From positions 1 through 26,257 of the forward strand of contig JAOZOL010000009.1 in assembly GCA_029933295.1 (NCBI GenBank): 26,257 nucleotides of DNA, given 5' to 3'. Source of the DNA: Desulfobacterales bacterium (GTDB lineage Bacteria; Desulfobacterota; Desulfobacteria; Desulfobacterales; Desulfosalsimonadaceae). Numbering within the stretch: position 1 is the stretch's first letter; each line of letters opens with the position of its first letter. The position numbers were made by a program, and so were the translations under genes. The notes below the pieces were generated by a model. The model had not been told where the DNA came from, searched no databases, and saw only the letters and a list, made by a program, of their open reading frames with translations. Below are positions 1-7,282 of the stretch, piece by piece.

Positions 1-1
1 T

Positions 2-77
2 TGGTGGAGCTGAGGGGGCTCGAACCCCTGGCCTCATGACTGCCAGTCATGCGCTCTCCCAGCTGAGCTACAGCCCC
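2..77 (-). tRNA. tRNA-Ala (anticodon GGC)
   Basis: Read on the minus strand, the 76 nt fold into a full cloverleaf. The 7-bp acceptor stem starts GGGGCTG and contains a G3-U70 wobble pair, the classic identity element of alanine tRNA. The D-arm is GCTC/GAGC. The anticodon stem CATGA/TCATG encloses the loop CTGGCAG, giving anticodon GGC, which reads GCC/GCU alanine codons. The T-arm AGGGG/CCCCT has the loop TTCGAGC. The 3' CCA is encoded in the DNA. The gene has its own candidate promoter just upstream and is the last minus-strand gene in the window. Confidence 0.97.
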
Positions 78-80
78 ACA

Positions 81-96
81 TTAACATCGATGTTAA
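81..96. repeat. Perfect 16-bp palindrome in the tRNA-Ala leader
   Basis: TTAACATCGATGTTAA is a perfect palindrome ending 4 nt before the mature tRNA and overlapping the candidate -10 box and start site. It could be an operator for a dimeric regulator, or a leader hairpin marking RNase processing. It could also be chance in AT-rich DNA, since about one such palindrome is not surprising in 26 kb. Confidence 0.5.
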
Positions 97-122
97 ATAA
101 TAAAATGAAAAATTCATGTCAA
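94..122 (-). promoter_or_regulatory. Candidate sigma-70 promoter of tRNA-Ala
   Basis: On the minus strand a perfect -35 TTGACA (117-122) is followed by a 17-nt spacer and a partial -10 TATTTA (94-99). The start site would fall near 87, about 10 nt before the mature tRNA end, which fits a short leader. The -10 and start region overlap the palindrome at 81-96. The -35 is strong and the -10 is weak. Confidence 0.55.
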
Positions 123-337
123 TATTTATTTTCCCAACATGGATATTCGACATAAGTCCTGAGCCAAATCAAATCACACCACAAGATGATCTATGGCGCC
201 GGAGGCACGGAATAAAGCGTTTCTCCGCTAAAACACCGTTTGGCATAAATATTCTATGCACGAGTTATCATGCTATGATCAGGCAGACACAGCGACTGGT
301 CCGGAAATGCATACAAGCCTGAAACCTGCTAAACCGG

Positions 338-931
338 CTATTCTTTAAACCCAAGCAGGCATTTTTTCTCATCTTTATCAAAGGTCATCACAATCTCCTG
401 GTCAGCCCTTCGATCTTTACTCAATCTCTTGTAATCTTCAGCCATTCTATTCCTAAAGGCTGATTTTGTCTCGATTGATTGATCATAACCGTAAGTCTTT
501 AGCTTTTCCTGCTGTATCTCCCATAGAGTATCAACAGAATATTGGCTTTTTTCTTGATTCTGGCCCTCCGGCATATCAACCTCAGACGCATCCGCCTTAG
601 TTGTGTCAGCAGTCGTCTTTGAGGCCCGCTGGGCGGCTTCTGCATTCTGCCACATCTGTTGCCATGCGCGCTGGGCGTAATAGACTTTCCATTGAAGGCT
701 GTCTAACAGACCTTCAAGGCTCTTATTGGCAAGACCGCCGGGGATCTTAAATTTTTGAACTTTATCGATCAGATCAAAATGTCGTGGGTGGGGATTTCTT
801 GACCGATCAGCCAGATATGCCCGAATCTTGGCATCCATTTCATCTGTCTGACGGCTTAAGGCGGCTATTTGAATTTCAAGTTTTTTCCGTTCTTTTTCAA
901 TATCTTCCAGTCGACGTTCAATGAAATCCAT
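338..931 (-). CDS. Hypothetical cytoplasmic coiled-coil protein
   Basis: I do not recognise this 197-aa protein. It has no signal peptide or membrane segment. The first 40 residues are strongly charged with heptad-like spacing of I and L (ERRLEDIEKERKKLEIQIAAL), so a coiled coil is likely. A middle block rich in W, Y and Q (LQWKVYYAQRAWQQMWQ) is followed by a polar, low-complexity linker and a charged C-terminal part. The start at 931 is preferred because GGAAG lies 8 nt upstream. An in-frame ATG at 955 would add 8 residues but has no ribosome binding site. The gene follows the rnf operon on the same strand after about 125 nt and could be read through from it, but nothing in its sequence links it to electron transport. 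Confidence 0.7.
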   Translation of the reverse strand: MDFIERRLEDIEKERKKLEIQIAALSRQTDEMDAKIRAYLADRSRNPHPRHFDLIDKVQKFKIPGGLANKSLEGLLDSLQWKVYYAQRAWQQMWQNAEAAQRASKTTADTTKADASEVDMPEGQNQEKSQYSVDTLWEIQQEKLKTYGYDQSIETKSAFRNRMAEDYKRLSKDRRADQEIVMTFDKDEKKCLLGFKE

Positions 932-999
932 ATTTATGACTTCCAAATAACTCATTTGTAATCATTTGAAATAATTGATAAGTTATTTTTCTCATACAG

Positions 1000-1015
1000 T
1001 GGTAATTCATTACCA
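1000..1015. repeat. Short inverted repeat between rnfB and the coiled-coil gene
   Basis: TGGTAAT-TC-ATTACCA is a perfect 7-bp inverted repeat with a 2-nt centre in the 125-nt gap downstream of rnfB. The minus strand has no U-tract directly after it, so it is not a canonical terminator. It may be an operator for the downstream gene or a 3'-end stabilising hairpin. Confidence 0.4.
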
Positions 1016-1056
1016 TGAAAAGCTCTTTAATACAATTTTTATATATCTGTACCGCC

Positions 1057-3120
1057 TTAGGTTAACTCCTTATTATAACATAACCGACAGCAGCCCAGAC
1101 ACCTGGATGATTCATATAATGCGTCCGCTTCACTGATTACAAGGTCTGTCTCTTCAAACGTATGTATCCTCTCTGATACCGGAAGTTCAGGCATTTTGGT
1201 CCGCTGTCTTTTCTTTACCCCATCAACGGACTCAAATATGGATTCAGGGATATGGGTGTTTAATAACGCTTTGGGCTGGGGAACAACCGGTTTGCCGTTC
1301 AAAAACAAATCTATGGAACGGGCGGCTCTTCTGCCGCCTCCAATGGCGGTCACCACCAGGGAGGCACCGGTCGCTGCATCTCCGGCTGCAAAAATGTAGG
1401 GTACATTGGTCTGGCCGGTGGCAGGATCTATTTCAAATGTATTCCACCGGGTAATGTCAAGATCATCCAAACGATCCCCCTTGCCCCGGAATCCGAGTTC
1501 CGGCGACTGCCCGATGGCTGTAATAATCATATCCACATCCAGAACCGTTTCAGAACCCGCCACAGGTACCGGACGACGCCGGCCGCTGGCATCCGGCTCT
1601 CCCAACTCCATTTTCAGATATTCAAGCCCTGTGACCTGATTTTCCTCATTTCCGATGACTTTATTCGGAGCAGCCAGAAATACAAATTCGATACCTTCCT
1701 CTTCTGACGCAACGATTTCAACTTCATTGGCAGGCATTTCTTTTCTGGTTCTTCTGTAAACCAAAAGTACCTTGTCAACGCCTTTTCGAAGCAATGTCCG
1801 GCAGCAATCAATGGCAGTGTTGCCGCCGCCGATAACCGCCACCCGCCGACCGATCTCTACCTCTTCTTGATTTCCAATTTTAGCCAAAAAATCAATCCCG
1901 GTAAAACATCCGTCCATATCCTCGCCGGGTATGCCGAGATTATAATCATTCCATGCGCCGACACTGAAAAAAACAGCATCAAAGCCTGCAGCAATCAGGG
2001 ACCCAAAGTCAAAATCAACGCCTAACCTGACATTGGTATGGCCTTCAATGCCCAGGTTTAAAATTCCTTGAATTTCCCAGTCTAAAACTTTCTTTGGGAG
2101 ACGATATTCAGGAATTCCATATCTTAACATACCACCCAGTTTGGGCATGGCTTCAAAAATGGCTGGTCTGTGGCCCACTCGCCTTAAAAAATAGGCGCAA
2201 CTTAAACCGGCCGGCCCACCTCCTATAACCGCCACCCGCTTACCGGTATCAGGCGCACATTCAATGGGCAGCCGTTTGCCGGAATTCATTTCCATGTCAG
2301 CCACAAATCTTTTCAACTGATTGATGGACACAGGCTCATCTTCTATACCCCGCCGGCAATAGGATTCGCAGGGATGGGGACACACCCGTCCACATGCCAG
2401 AAGCAGGGGGTTTCGTTCCTTTATAGTATAGACGGCTTCTTCATACTCCCCGTTTTTGATATGGGCGATGTATCTCGGAATATCAATTTCAGCCGGACAG
2501 GTCTGGGCACAGGGGGCCAATGCATCATAAGATGCATTTAAATGCAAAAGACGCTGGGACATGGTGCGGACTTCCAAAATCGATTTCGGACAGGCTGCCT
2601 CGCATGCTCCGCACCCCACACACTTTTCCCTGTCAACCACCGGATAACCGTTTGGCCCCAGGTGTATCGCGTCAAATCCGCAGGCCCGGACACAATCACC
2701 TAAACCGAGACACCCGACGGTGCAGTCTCGTTTTCCGCCATAAAATGAAGCCACACCACTACAGGTATTTAATCCGTTATAGATAAAACGGTCAGTAGCT
2801 CTGTTGCCGCCGTCGCAATTATTATATGACTTCAACGGTTCAGCCGTACCGGCTTCCGCCCCCATAATAACGGCAATTTCAGAAATATTTTCAGTGGCGA
2901 CAAGTATACATGCGTTGACCGGGGCTTCTTCATTAACGATGGCTTCGGCTGCCGCCGAACAACCGGCAAACCCGCACCCACCGCAGTTCGCACCTGCCAG
3001 AAGATTTTCAACTTTGGCGATGCGCGGGTCTTCATAAACATAAAATATCTTAGAGGCAAAGCTAAGAATTAAGCCGCAGACGGAACCCAGCCCGAAAGTA
3101 AATAATATTGATTCAATCAC
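1057..3120 (-). CDS. rnfB: RnfB fused to a GltD/NfnB-like NAD(P)H oxidoreductase
   Basis: This 687-aa protein is more than twice the usual RnfB length. Residues 1-25 form the RnfB membrane anchor. C46, C49, C54 and C71 make the CxxCxxxxC...C cluster motif. C133, C137, C143, C147 and C167, C170, C173, C177 form a 2[4Fe-4S] ferredoxin domain. From about residue 200 a full glutamate-synthase small-subunit-like module follows. It has an N-terminal Fe-S domain (C204, C208, C243, C247, C251, C255), an FAD-type Rossmann motif (VIGGGPAG, 298-305), a pyridine-nucleotide Rossmann motif (VIGGGNTAID, 429-438) with YRRTRKEMPA after it, and the FAD-contacting FAAGD stretch near 577-581. The tail carries CLGCCRLC. 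The start is GTG with a weak AAGAGA site. It is the last gene of the rnf operon. It probably transfers electrons between NAD(P)H and ferredoxin or the Rnf core at the cytoplasmic membrane face. Confidence 0.93.
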   Translation of the reverse strand: MIESILFTFGLGSVCGLILSFASKIFYVYEDPRIAKVENLLAGANCGGCGFAGCSAAAEAIVNEEAPVNACILVATENISEIAVIMGAEAGTAEPLKSYNNCDGGNRATDRFIYNGLNTCSGVASFYGGKRDCTVGCLGLGDCVRACGFDAIHLGPNGYPVVDREKCVGCGACEAACPKSILEVRTMSQRLLHLNASYDALAPCAQTCPAEIDIPRYIAHIKNGEYEEAVYTIKERNPLLLACGRVCPHPCESYCRRGIEDEPVSINQLKRFVADMEMNSGKRLPIECAPDTGKRVAVIGGGPAGLSCAYFLRRVGHRPAIFEAMPKLGGMLRYGIPEYRLPKKVLDWEIQGILNLGIEGHTNVRLGVDFDFGSLIAAGFDAVFFSVGAWNDYNLGIPGEDMDGCFTGIDFLAKIGNQEEVEIGRRVAVIGGGNTAIDCCRTLLRKGVDKVLLVYRRTRKEMPANEVEIVASEEEGIEFVFLAAPNKVIGNEENQVTGLEYLKMELGEPDASGRRRPVPVAGSETVLDVDMIITAIGQSPELGFRGKGDRLDDLDITRWNTFEIDPATGQTNVPYIFAAGDAATGASLVVTAIGGGRRAARSIDLFLNGKPVVPQPKALLNTHIPESIFESVDGVKKRQRTKMPELPVSERIHTFEETDLVISEADALYESSRCLGCCRLCYNKELT

Positions 3121-3146
3121 AACAATTCTCTTATTTATATATTTTT

Positions 3147-3719
3147 TTAAACCATTCCCTGGAATGCAAAAAATGCCAGTGATATCATACCGGCAGTGAT
3201 CAGAGCAATGGAAGTATCCTGTAACGGCTTAGGTACCCGTGCAAGAAAAATCCGCTCTCTGAGACCAGCAAAAAGGATGAGTGCCAGGCCAAAGCCGACG
3301 GCATAGAAAAGCGAGGCAACCAGCGCCTGAAGGAAAGTAAACTCTTTATCGATATTTAAGACACAAACGCCCATAACCGCACAATTTGTTGTAATCAGCG
3401 GCAAAAAAATCCCAAGGCCTGCATACAGGGCCGGGATGCTCTTTTTCAAAAACATTTCAACGAATTGAACCAGAGAGGCGATAACCACGATAAAAGCGAT
3501 TGTCCGCAAATATACCAGACCGAATTTTACCAGAATATAGGTGTAAACAAGCCAGGTAATCGTACCGGCCAGAACCAGTACAAAGATTACGGCCATTGCC
3601 ATCCCAACAGCTGTCTCCATTTTCTTTGAAGTGCCAAGAAAAGGGCAGTTCCCTAAAAACTGGGCAAGCAGAATATTATTAACAAAAACACATGCAATGA
3701 TAAGTTCGAAATAGCCCAT
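3147..3719 (-). CDS. rnfA: Rnf complex membrane subunit RnfA
   Basis: A 190-aa, six-helix integral membrane protein of normal family length. The conserved cysteines C25 (FLGNC) and C113 (LITTNC) are present. In the family these, with the matching pair in RnfE, hold a [2Fe-2S] cluster inside the membrane that passes electrons across it. The ATG is preceded by CAGGAGA. The gene lies 12 nt after rnfE and 26 nt before rnfB. In family terms RnfA and RnfE form the inverted-topology core coupling electron transfer to Na+ or H+ movement. Confidence 0.96.
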   Translation of the reverse strand: MGYFELIIACVFVNNILLAQFLGNCPFLGTSKKMETAVGMAMAVIFVLVLAGTITWLVYTYILVKFGLVYLRTIAFIVVIASLVQFVEMFLKKSIPALYAGLGIFLPLITTNCAVMGVCVLNIDKEFTFLQALVASLFYAVGFGLALILFAGLRERIFLARVPKPLQDTSIALITAGMISLAFFAFQGMV

Positions 3720-3731
3720 TATATTCTCCTG

Positions 3732-4343
3732 TTAATCCCCTATCACATTTATTAAACAGAGCATCAGACCGAGACAGATAAAAGCGCCCGGTGCCTGGAC
3801 CATAAACGAAAACGGATGAAAAGATGGAAAAGATGATGCTAAATTGTAAGAAAGATCACCCCAAACGGTAACCGACCCATGCCCCAGCAATTCCCTGACA
3901 GCCCCGAGAGCTCCCAGTGCAAGAGTATAACCGATTCCGATGCCCAGTCCGTCTGCCATGGAAAATGACACCTTATTTTTATACGCAAATGCTTCAGCAC
4001 GGCCTAGAACAATACAGTTTACAACAATAAGCGGAATAAATACTCCCAATTTAAGGTACAATGGATACGTATATGCCTGCATCAAAAGTTCCACAATCGT
4101 CACAAACGAGGCAATGATAATAATAAAACAGGCTATTCTGACTTTTGTCGGAATCATGGACCTTAACATGGAAATCAGTAAATTTGAGCCGACCAGAACA
4201 AATGTTGTAGCAATCCCCATTCCAAGTCCGTTTTCCATGGAGGTGGTTACACCCAGCGTAGGACAAAGGCCCAACACCAGCCTGAATGGCGGGAGTTCTT
4301 CCCACAATCCTTTTGTAAATTCCTGAACTAACGTCTTAGGCAT
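3732..4343 (-). CDS. rnfE: Rnf complex membrane subunit RnfE
   Basis: A 203-aa polytopic membrane protein homologous to RnfA. It shows LGLCPTLGV (C27) and VVNCIVLGRAEAFA (C110), the pair expected to share the intramembrane [2Fe-2S] cluster with RnfA. AGGAGA lies just before the ATG. The gene starts 9 nt after rnfG, in the common order C-D-G-E-A-B. No unusual features were seen. Confidence 0.96.
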   Translation of the reverse strand: MPKTLVQEFTKGLWEELPPFRLVLGLCPTLGVTTSMENGLGMGIATTFVLVGSNLLISMLRSMIPTKVRIACFIIIIASFVTIVELLMQAYTYPLYLKLGVFIPLIVVNCIVLGRAEAFAYKNKVSFSMADGLGIGIGYTLALGALGAVRELLGHGSVTVWGDLSYNLASSFPSFHPFSFMVQAPGAFICLGLMLCLINVIGD

Positions 4344-4352
4344 ATTGATCTC

Positions 4353-4946
4353 CTATTTGCCAACCTTCTGTATTTCTTGTTGTAACTTTGGTTTCACTTT
4401 TTGATATAAACTCATCGCTTTTGTAACCGCAACACACACTGCGCGGGATGTAATGGTTGCTCCGCTGATAGCATTTATCTGCCCCCCGTCTTTGGTCACG
4501 GTGACGGAATCTTTAACAGGCATGCCCTTAAACTGAGATACAAAGCTGGGATCATCCTTGGCTCTTGCCCCCATACCCGGGGTTTCAGTGTGTACAGTGA
4601 CTGCTGCACCCACCAGTTTGTCAGTATCCATATTAATACCTACCATCACGCCGACATCTCCGCCAAAGCCTTTACCTGATTCCTCAAATGCTATCGTATT
4701 GGCCTTTCCGTCATATTTGGCAACAAAAACACTTTTTTCGACATCACCCTCTTTAATTTTAAACCGGTCTTCAATGGGATTATTGGATGATCCTGTAAGA
4801 ATTGCTTTTATTGCCGGGCCTTTTACAAATTCCAACTGCTGGGCTTCAATCTGACTTGCCGTACCTTTATTAATCGCAGCAAGTACACCGCCGGCAACAG
4901 AGCTTAAAACCGTGAGAACAACAACCATTTTTACCATTTCATTCAT
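4353..4946 (-). CDS. rnfG: Rnf complex flavoprotein subunit RnfG
   Basis: A 197-aa protein with one N-terminal membrane helix and a periplasmic FMN-binding domain. The flavinylation motif SGAT is present in INAISGATIT. The threonine at residue 164 is the expected phosphoester attachment site for FMN, a modification made by ApbE in this family. No apbE is visible in the window. The TETPGMGA stretch typical of the domain is also present. The longer frame starts at a TTG (4964). I prefer the ATG at 4946 because AAAGGG lies at good spacing and the rnfD stop sits 1 nt upstream. RnfG likely accepts or donates electrons on the outer face, next to the octahaem cytochrome. Confidence 0.94.
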   Translation of the reverse strand: MNEMVKMVVVLTVLSSVAGGVLAAINKGTASQIEAQQLEFVKGPAIKAILTGSSNNPIEDRFKIKEGDVEKSVFVAKYDGKANTIAFEESGKGFGGDVGVMVGINMDTDKLVGAAVTVHTETPGMGARAKDDPSFVSQFKGMPVKDSVTVTKDGGQINAISGATITSRAVCVAVTKAMSLYQKVKPKLQQEIQKVGK

Positions 4947-4947
4947 G

Positions 4948-5907
4948 TTAGACACCCTTTCCAATCGCTTTGGGTCTAATTTTATCTAAAAGCGGATTCA
5001 CAAGATTTATAATCAAAATTGCATACAACACCCCGTCGATATGGGTACCGATGTTCCGGATCAGTATGGTAAGCGCCCCGCCGAGGAATCCATATATCAA
5101 CATGGGTATAAAATTTACCGGGGATGACGAATCTTCCGTTGCAAGAAAAAACGCACCGATCATAGTATACCCGGTTAATAAATGAAACCCGGGTCCGGCA
5201 TAAAGTTCAGGGTTTAAAATATTAAAACACAAGGCCGCTATAATTATTCCTGCAAGAAAAGAAAAACAAACCTCCCATCGAATAAATCCTCTGAGTATCA
5301 GATAAACACCACCAAGGATCAAACCGATTCCGCATGTGGACCCAATGCCGCCTATCTGTTTCCCTAAGAGCAGATCCATTAAAGCAAAGGGTTCTACCGC
5401 ATGCGCACCGAATGATTTTGAAAGCACCAGTGGATATACGGCCTTGAAGTTAAAAGAATAGTTCAACAACGCGGCATTGAAATCAAATAAATTACCCCAG
5501 GACAACATCAGAATGGTCATGGCCAGAACTGCCGGGTTAAACGGATTGGCCCCGATTCCGCCAAAAATTTCCTTAGCGATTACAACGGCAAAAAATGTTC
5601 CGGTGACGACCGCCCACCAAGGCGTTGTTGCCGGAAGCATCATCGCAAATATCATTCCGATTAATGCGGCATTTCCGTCACCCACTGATATGGGCCGCCG
5701 GGAAATAAAATTAATCAGCAATTCCCATATAATGGCGGATGCGATCGACATTGTAACAACGCCTACAGCAGCCATGCCATACTGATAACAGCCAGGGACA
5801 ACAGCCAGCAGGCTGGCCAGAAGGATGTTACGGCTTTTTGATGAAATACTGCTCCCGTTGTGCCAGAACGGTGCATGCGAAACAGTCAGTTTTAAAGTGT
5901 TAGGCAT
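4948..5907 (-). CDS. rnfD: Rnf complex membrane subunit RnfD, flavinylation motif not seen
   Basis: A 319-aa polytopic membrane protein of the NqrB/RnfD family. Recognisable family stretches include DGNAALIGMIFAMMLP, FGGIGANPFNPA and ATEDSSSPVN. In most RnfD proteins an SSATP or SGATP motif carries covalent FMN shortly before a GSIGETS-like segment. Here the corresponding stretch reads SFGAHAVEPFALMDLLLG then GGIGSTCG, with no S/TxAT threonine. The ATG overlaps the rnfC stop by 8 nt and has a strong GGAGG 6 nt upstream inside rnfC. Identity is secure; whether it carries FMN is doubtful. Confidence 0.95.
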   Translation of the reverse strand: MPNTLKLTVSHAPFWHNGSSISSKSRNILLASLLAVVPGCYQYGMAAVGVVTMSIASAIIWELLINFISRRPISVGDGNAALIGMIFAMMLPATTPWWAVVTGTFFAVVIAKEIFGGIGANPFNPAVLAMTILMLSWGNLFDFNAALLNYSFNFKAVYPLVLSKSFGAHAVEPFALMDLLLGKQIGGIGSTCGIGLILGGVYLILRGFIRWEVCFSFLAGIIIAALCFNILNPELYAGPGFHLLTGYTMIGAFFLATEDSSSPVNFIPMLIYGFLGGALTILIRNIGTHIDGVLYAILIINLVNPLLDKIRPKAIGKGV

Positions 5908-7192
5908 TATTTTCCTCCGCTGCGTTCATACTTTCCAGAGTATGTTTCGCCAGCTTAATATGCTGAAAAACAGGTATTCTTGATTCGCAGACAAAACTGC
6001 AGAATCCGCATTCAATACAGGAAAACAAATCATATTGATCTGCGGCTTCCTCATATTGACCGGCTTCGAGAAATCGAATCAATTGATTGATCTGAATGTT
6101 TGCCGGACAAACCCGGACACATTCACCGCAATTAATGCAGGCAACATCTGCGCGCTCGACAACTTGTGATTTATCCTGAATAATAATGGCATCGGTATCC
6201 GGCATAACCGGGAAATCCGGCGAATAAACAGCAACGCCCGTCATGGGACCGCCAAAAATCACCCGATCCCCATCATTTAGTGATTCATTTAATTGACTTA
6301 AAATATCCTGCAACGGGGTGCCGATGGGAACGGAAACCAGCTGTTTATTGCCGTCTTTAGATATAAAGGTAACAATTTTATCAAGGGGAATCTGTCCTGT
6401 TTTATATGCGGCACCAATGGCTGAAACAGCTTCCGCACTGAAAAAAGCAATCCCGGAATTTGATGCAATGTCATTTCCGCCCAGATTTTTATCGGCAAGG
6501 ATATGTCTTATAATCAGCTGGGGATGTGCTGCCGGATATTCCGAATCCACTGTTTTGACAGTGGCACCGGCTGAGCCCGCCACCTGGGCGAGGTGCTGGG
6601 GAACAATAAGTATAATATCATGGATGCCGGTAATTTTACGCAGCAAATCAATCCCTGTTTTTACTGAAATAATCCCGTTTTTAATAAACCACTGGTTGGT
6701 TGTGGTCAATAGATCACCGTCGACACCAAGCACAACAATTGATTTAATCGGCTTATCAGGATGAAAAAAAACATCAAAATCCGGTTTTCCGGGAAGACCG
6801 GACAATAAATCCTTTGCATTTTCCATGGATGGTGTTTTGTAAACATCCTTGAAACTGTCATCAAGCAATTGATTTGCTTGATCATCAATATCTATGGTGA
6901 CGGCCGTGAGCTTTTTCTCCATAAATCCGACAAAGGACGAAATATTCGAAATCTGCCCGGATTTACTGGAAAGCATATACGCATCAGCGTCTTTGACCAC
7001 TTCTATCTTTTGGCCGTTTTTTACCTGATCACCAATTTTCAATAATGAATTTGCCTTATTTTCATAGGGCTGATCAATATAAAGCATTATTTTTTCAGAT
7101 GCATTTATATTTACCGGCTCAGGCTGGGCATCATCTATTATTTCATATTGTAATTTTGGTTTTACAAGTCCGAAAAATGATCGTTTAATCAT
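5900..7192 (-). CDS. rnfC: RnfC-like subunit lacking the usual FMN/NADH motifs
   Basis: A 430-aa soluble subunit of normal RnfC length. The C-terminal third is canonical: the FGGPMTG motif, then two [4Fe-4S] motifs, CINCGECVRVCP and CIECGFCSFVCE. The N-terminal barrel-sandwich part is recognisable (LLKIGDQVKNGQKI, SSKSGQI). In typical RnfC the middle has a glycine-rich GMGGAGFPT loop and an NGAECEP motif that bind FMN and NADH. Here the aligned stretch reads LLSGLPGKPDFDVFF and VVLGVDGDLLTTT, so both are lost or remodelled. The N-terminal GGxHPP motif is also absent. A [4Fe-4S] relay role is more likely than NADH oxidation. It lies 90 nt after the cytochrome gene; AGGTT precedes the ATG. Confidence 0.92.
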   Translation of the reverse strand: MIKRSFFGLVKPKLQYEIIDDAQPEPVNINASEKIMLYIDQPYENKANSLLKIGDQVKNGQKIEVVKDADAYMLSSKSGQISNISSFVGFMEKKLTAVTIDIDDQANQLLDDSFKDVYKTPSMENAKDLLSGLPGKPDFDVFFHPDKPIKSIVVLGVDGDLLTTTNQWFIKNGIISVKTGIDLLRKITGIHDIILIVPQHLAQVAGSAGATVKTVDSEYPAAHPQLIIRHILADKNLGGNDIASNSGIAFFSAEAVSAIGAAYKTGQIPLDKIVTFISKDGNKQLVSVPIGTPLQDILSQLNESLNDGDRVIFGGPMTGVAVYSPDFPVMPDTDAIIIQDKSQVVERADVACINCGECVRVCPANIQINQLIRFLEAGQYEEAADQYDLFSCIECGFCSFVCESRIPVFQHIKLAKHTLESMNAAEENNA

Positions 7193-7282
7193 AAATTAAC
7201 CTATAACTGCTTGATATTTAATTAATTTACTATCTTTATGATTGCAAAAAACCACATTGTTTTAAACGGAAAAAATACTTGA

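Noticed and set aside
216..229. Small hairpin AGCG/CGCT with a T-rich tail on the minus strand, as a terminator for the coiled-coil gene
   Set aside because: Only a 4-bp stem and an interrupted T-tract; too weak to call.
116..322. Plus-strand frame of 68 codons between the tRNA and the coiled-coil gene
   Set aside because: No ribosome binding site, no recognisable composition or motif, and it covers the tRNA promoter; it looks like chance.
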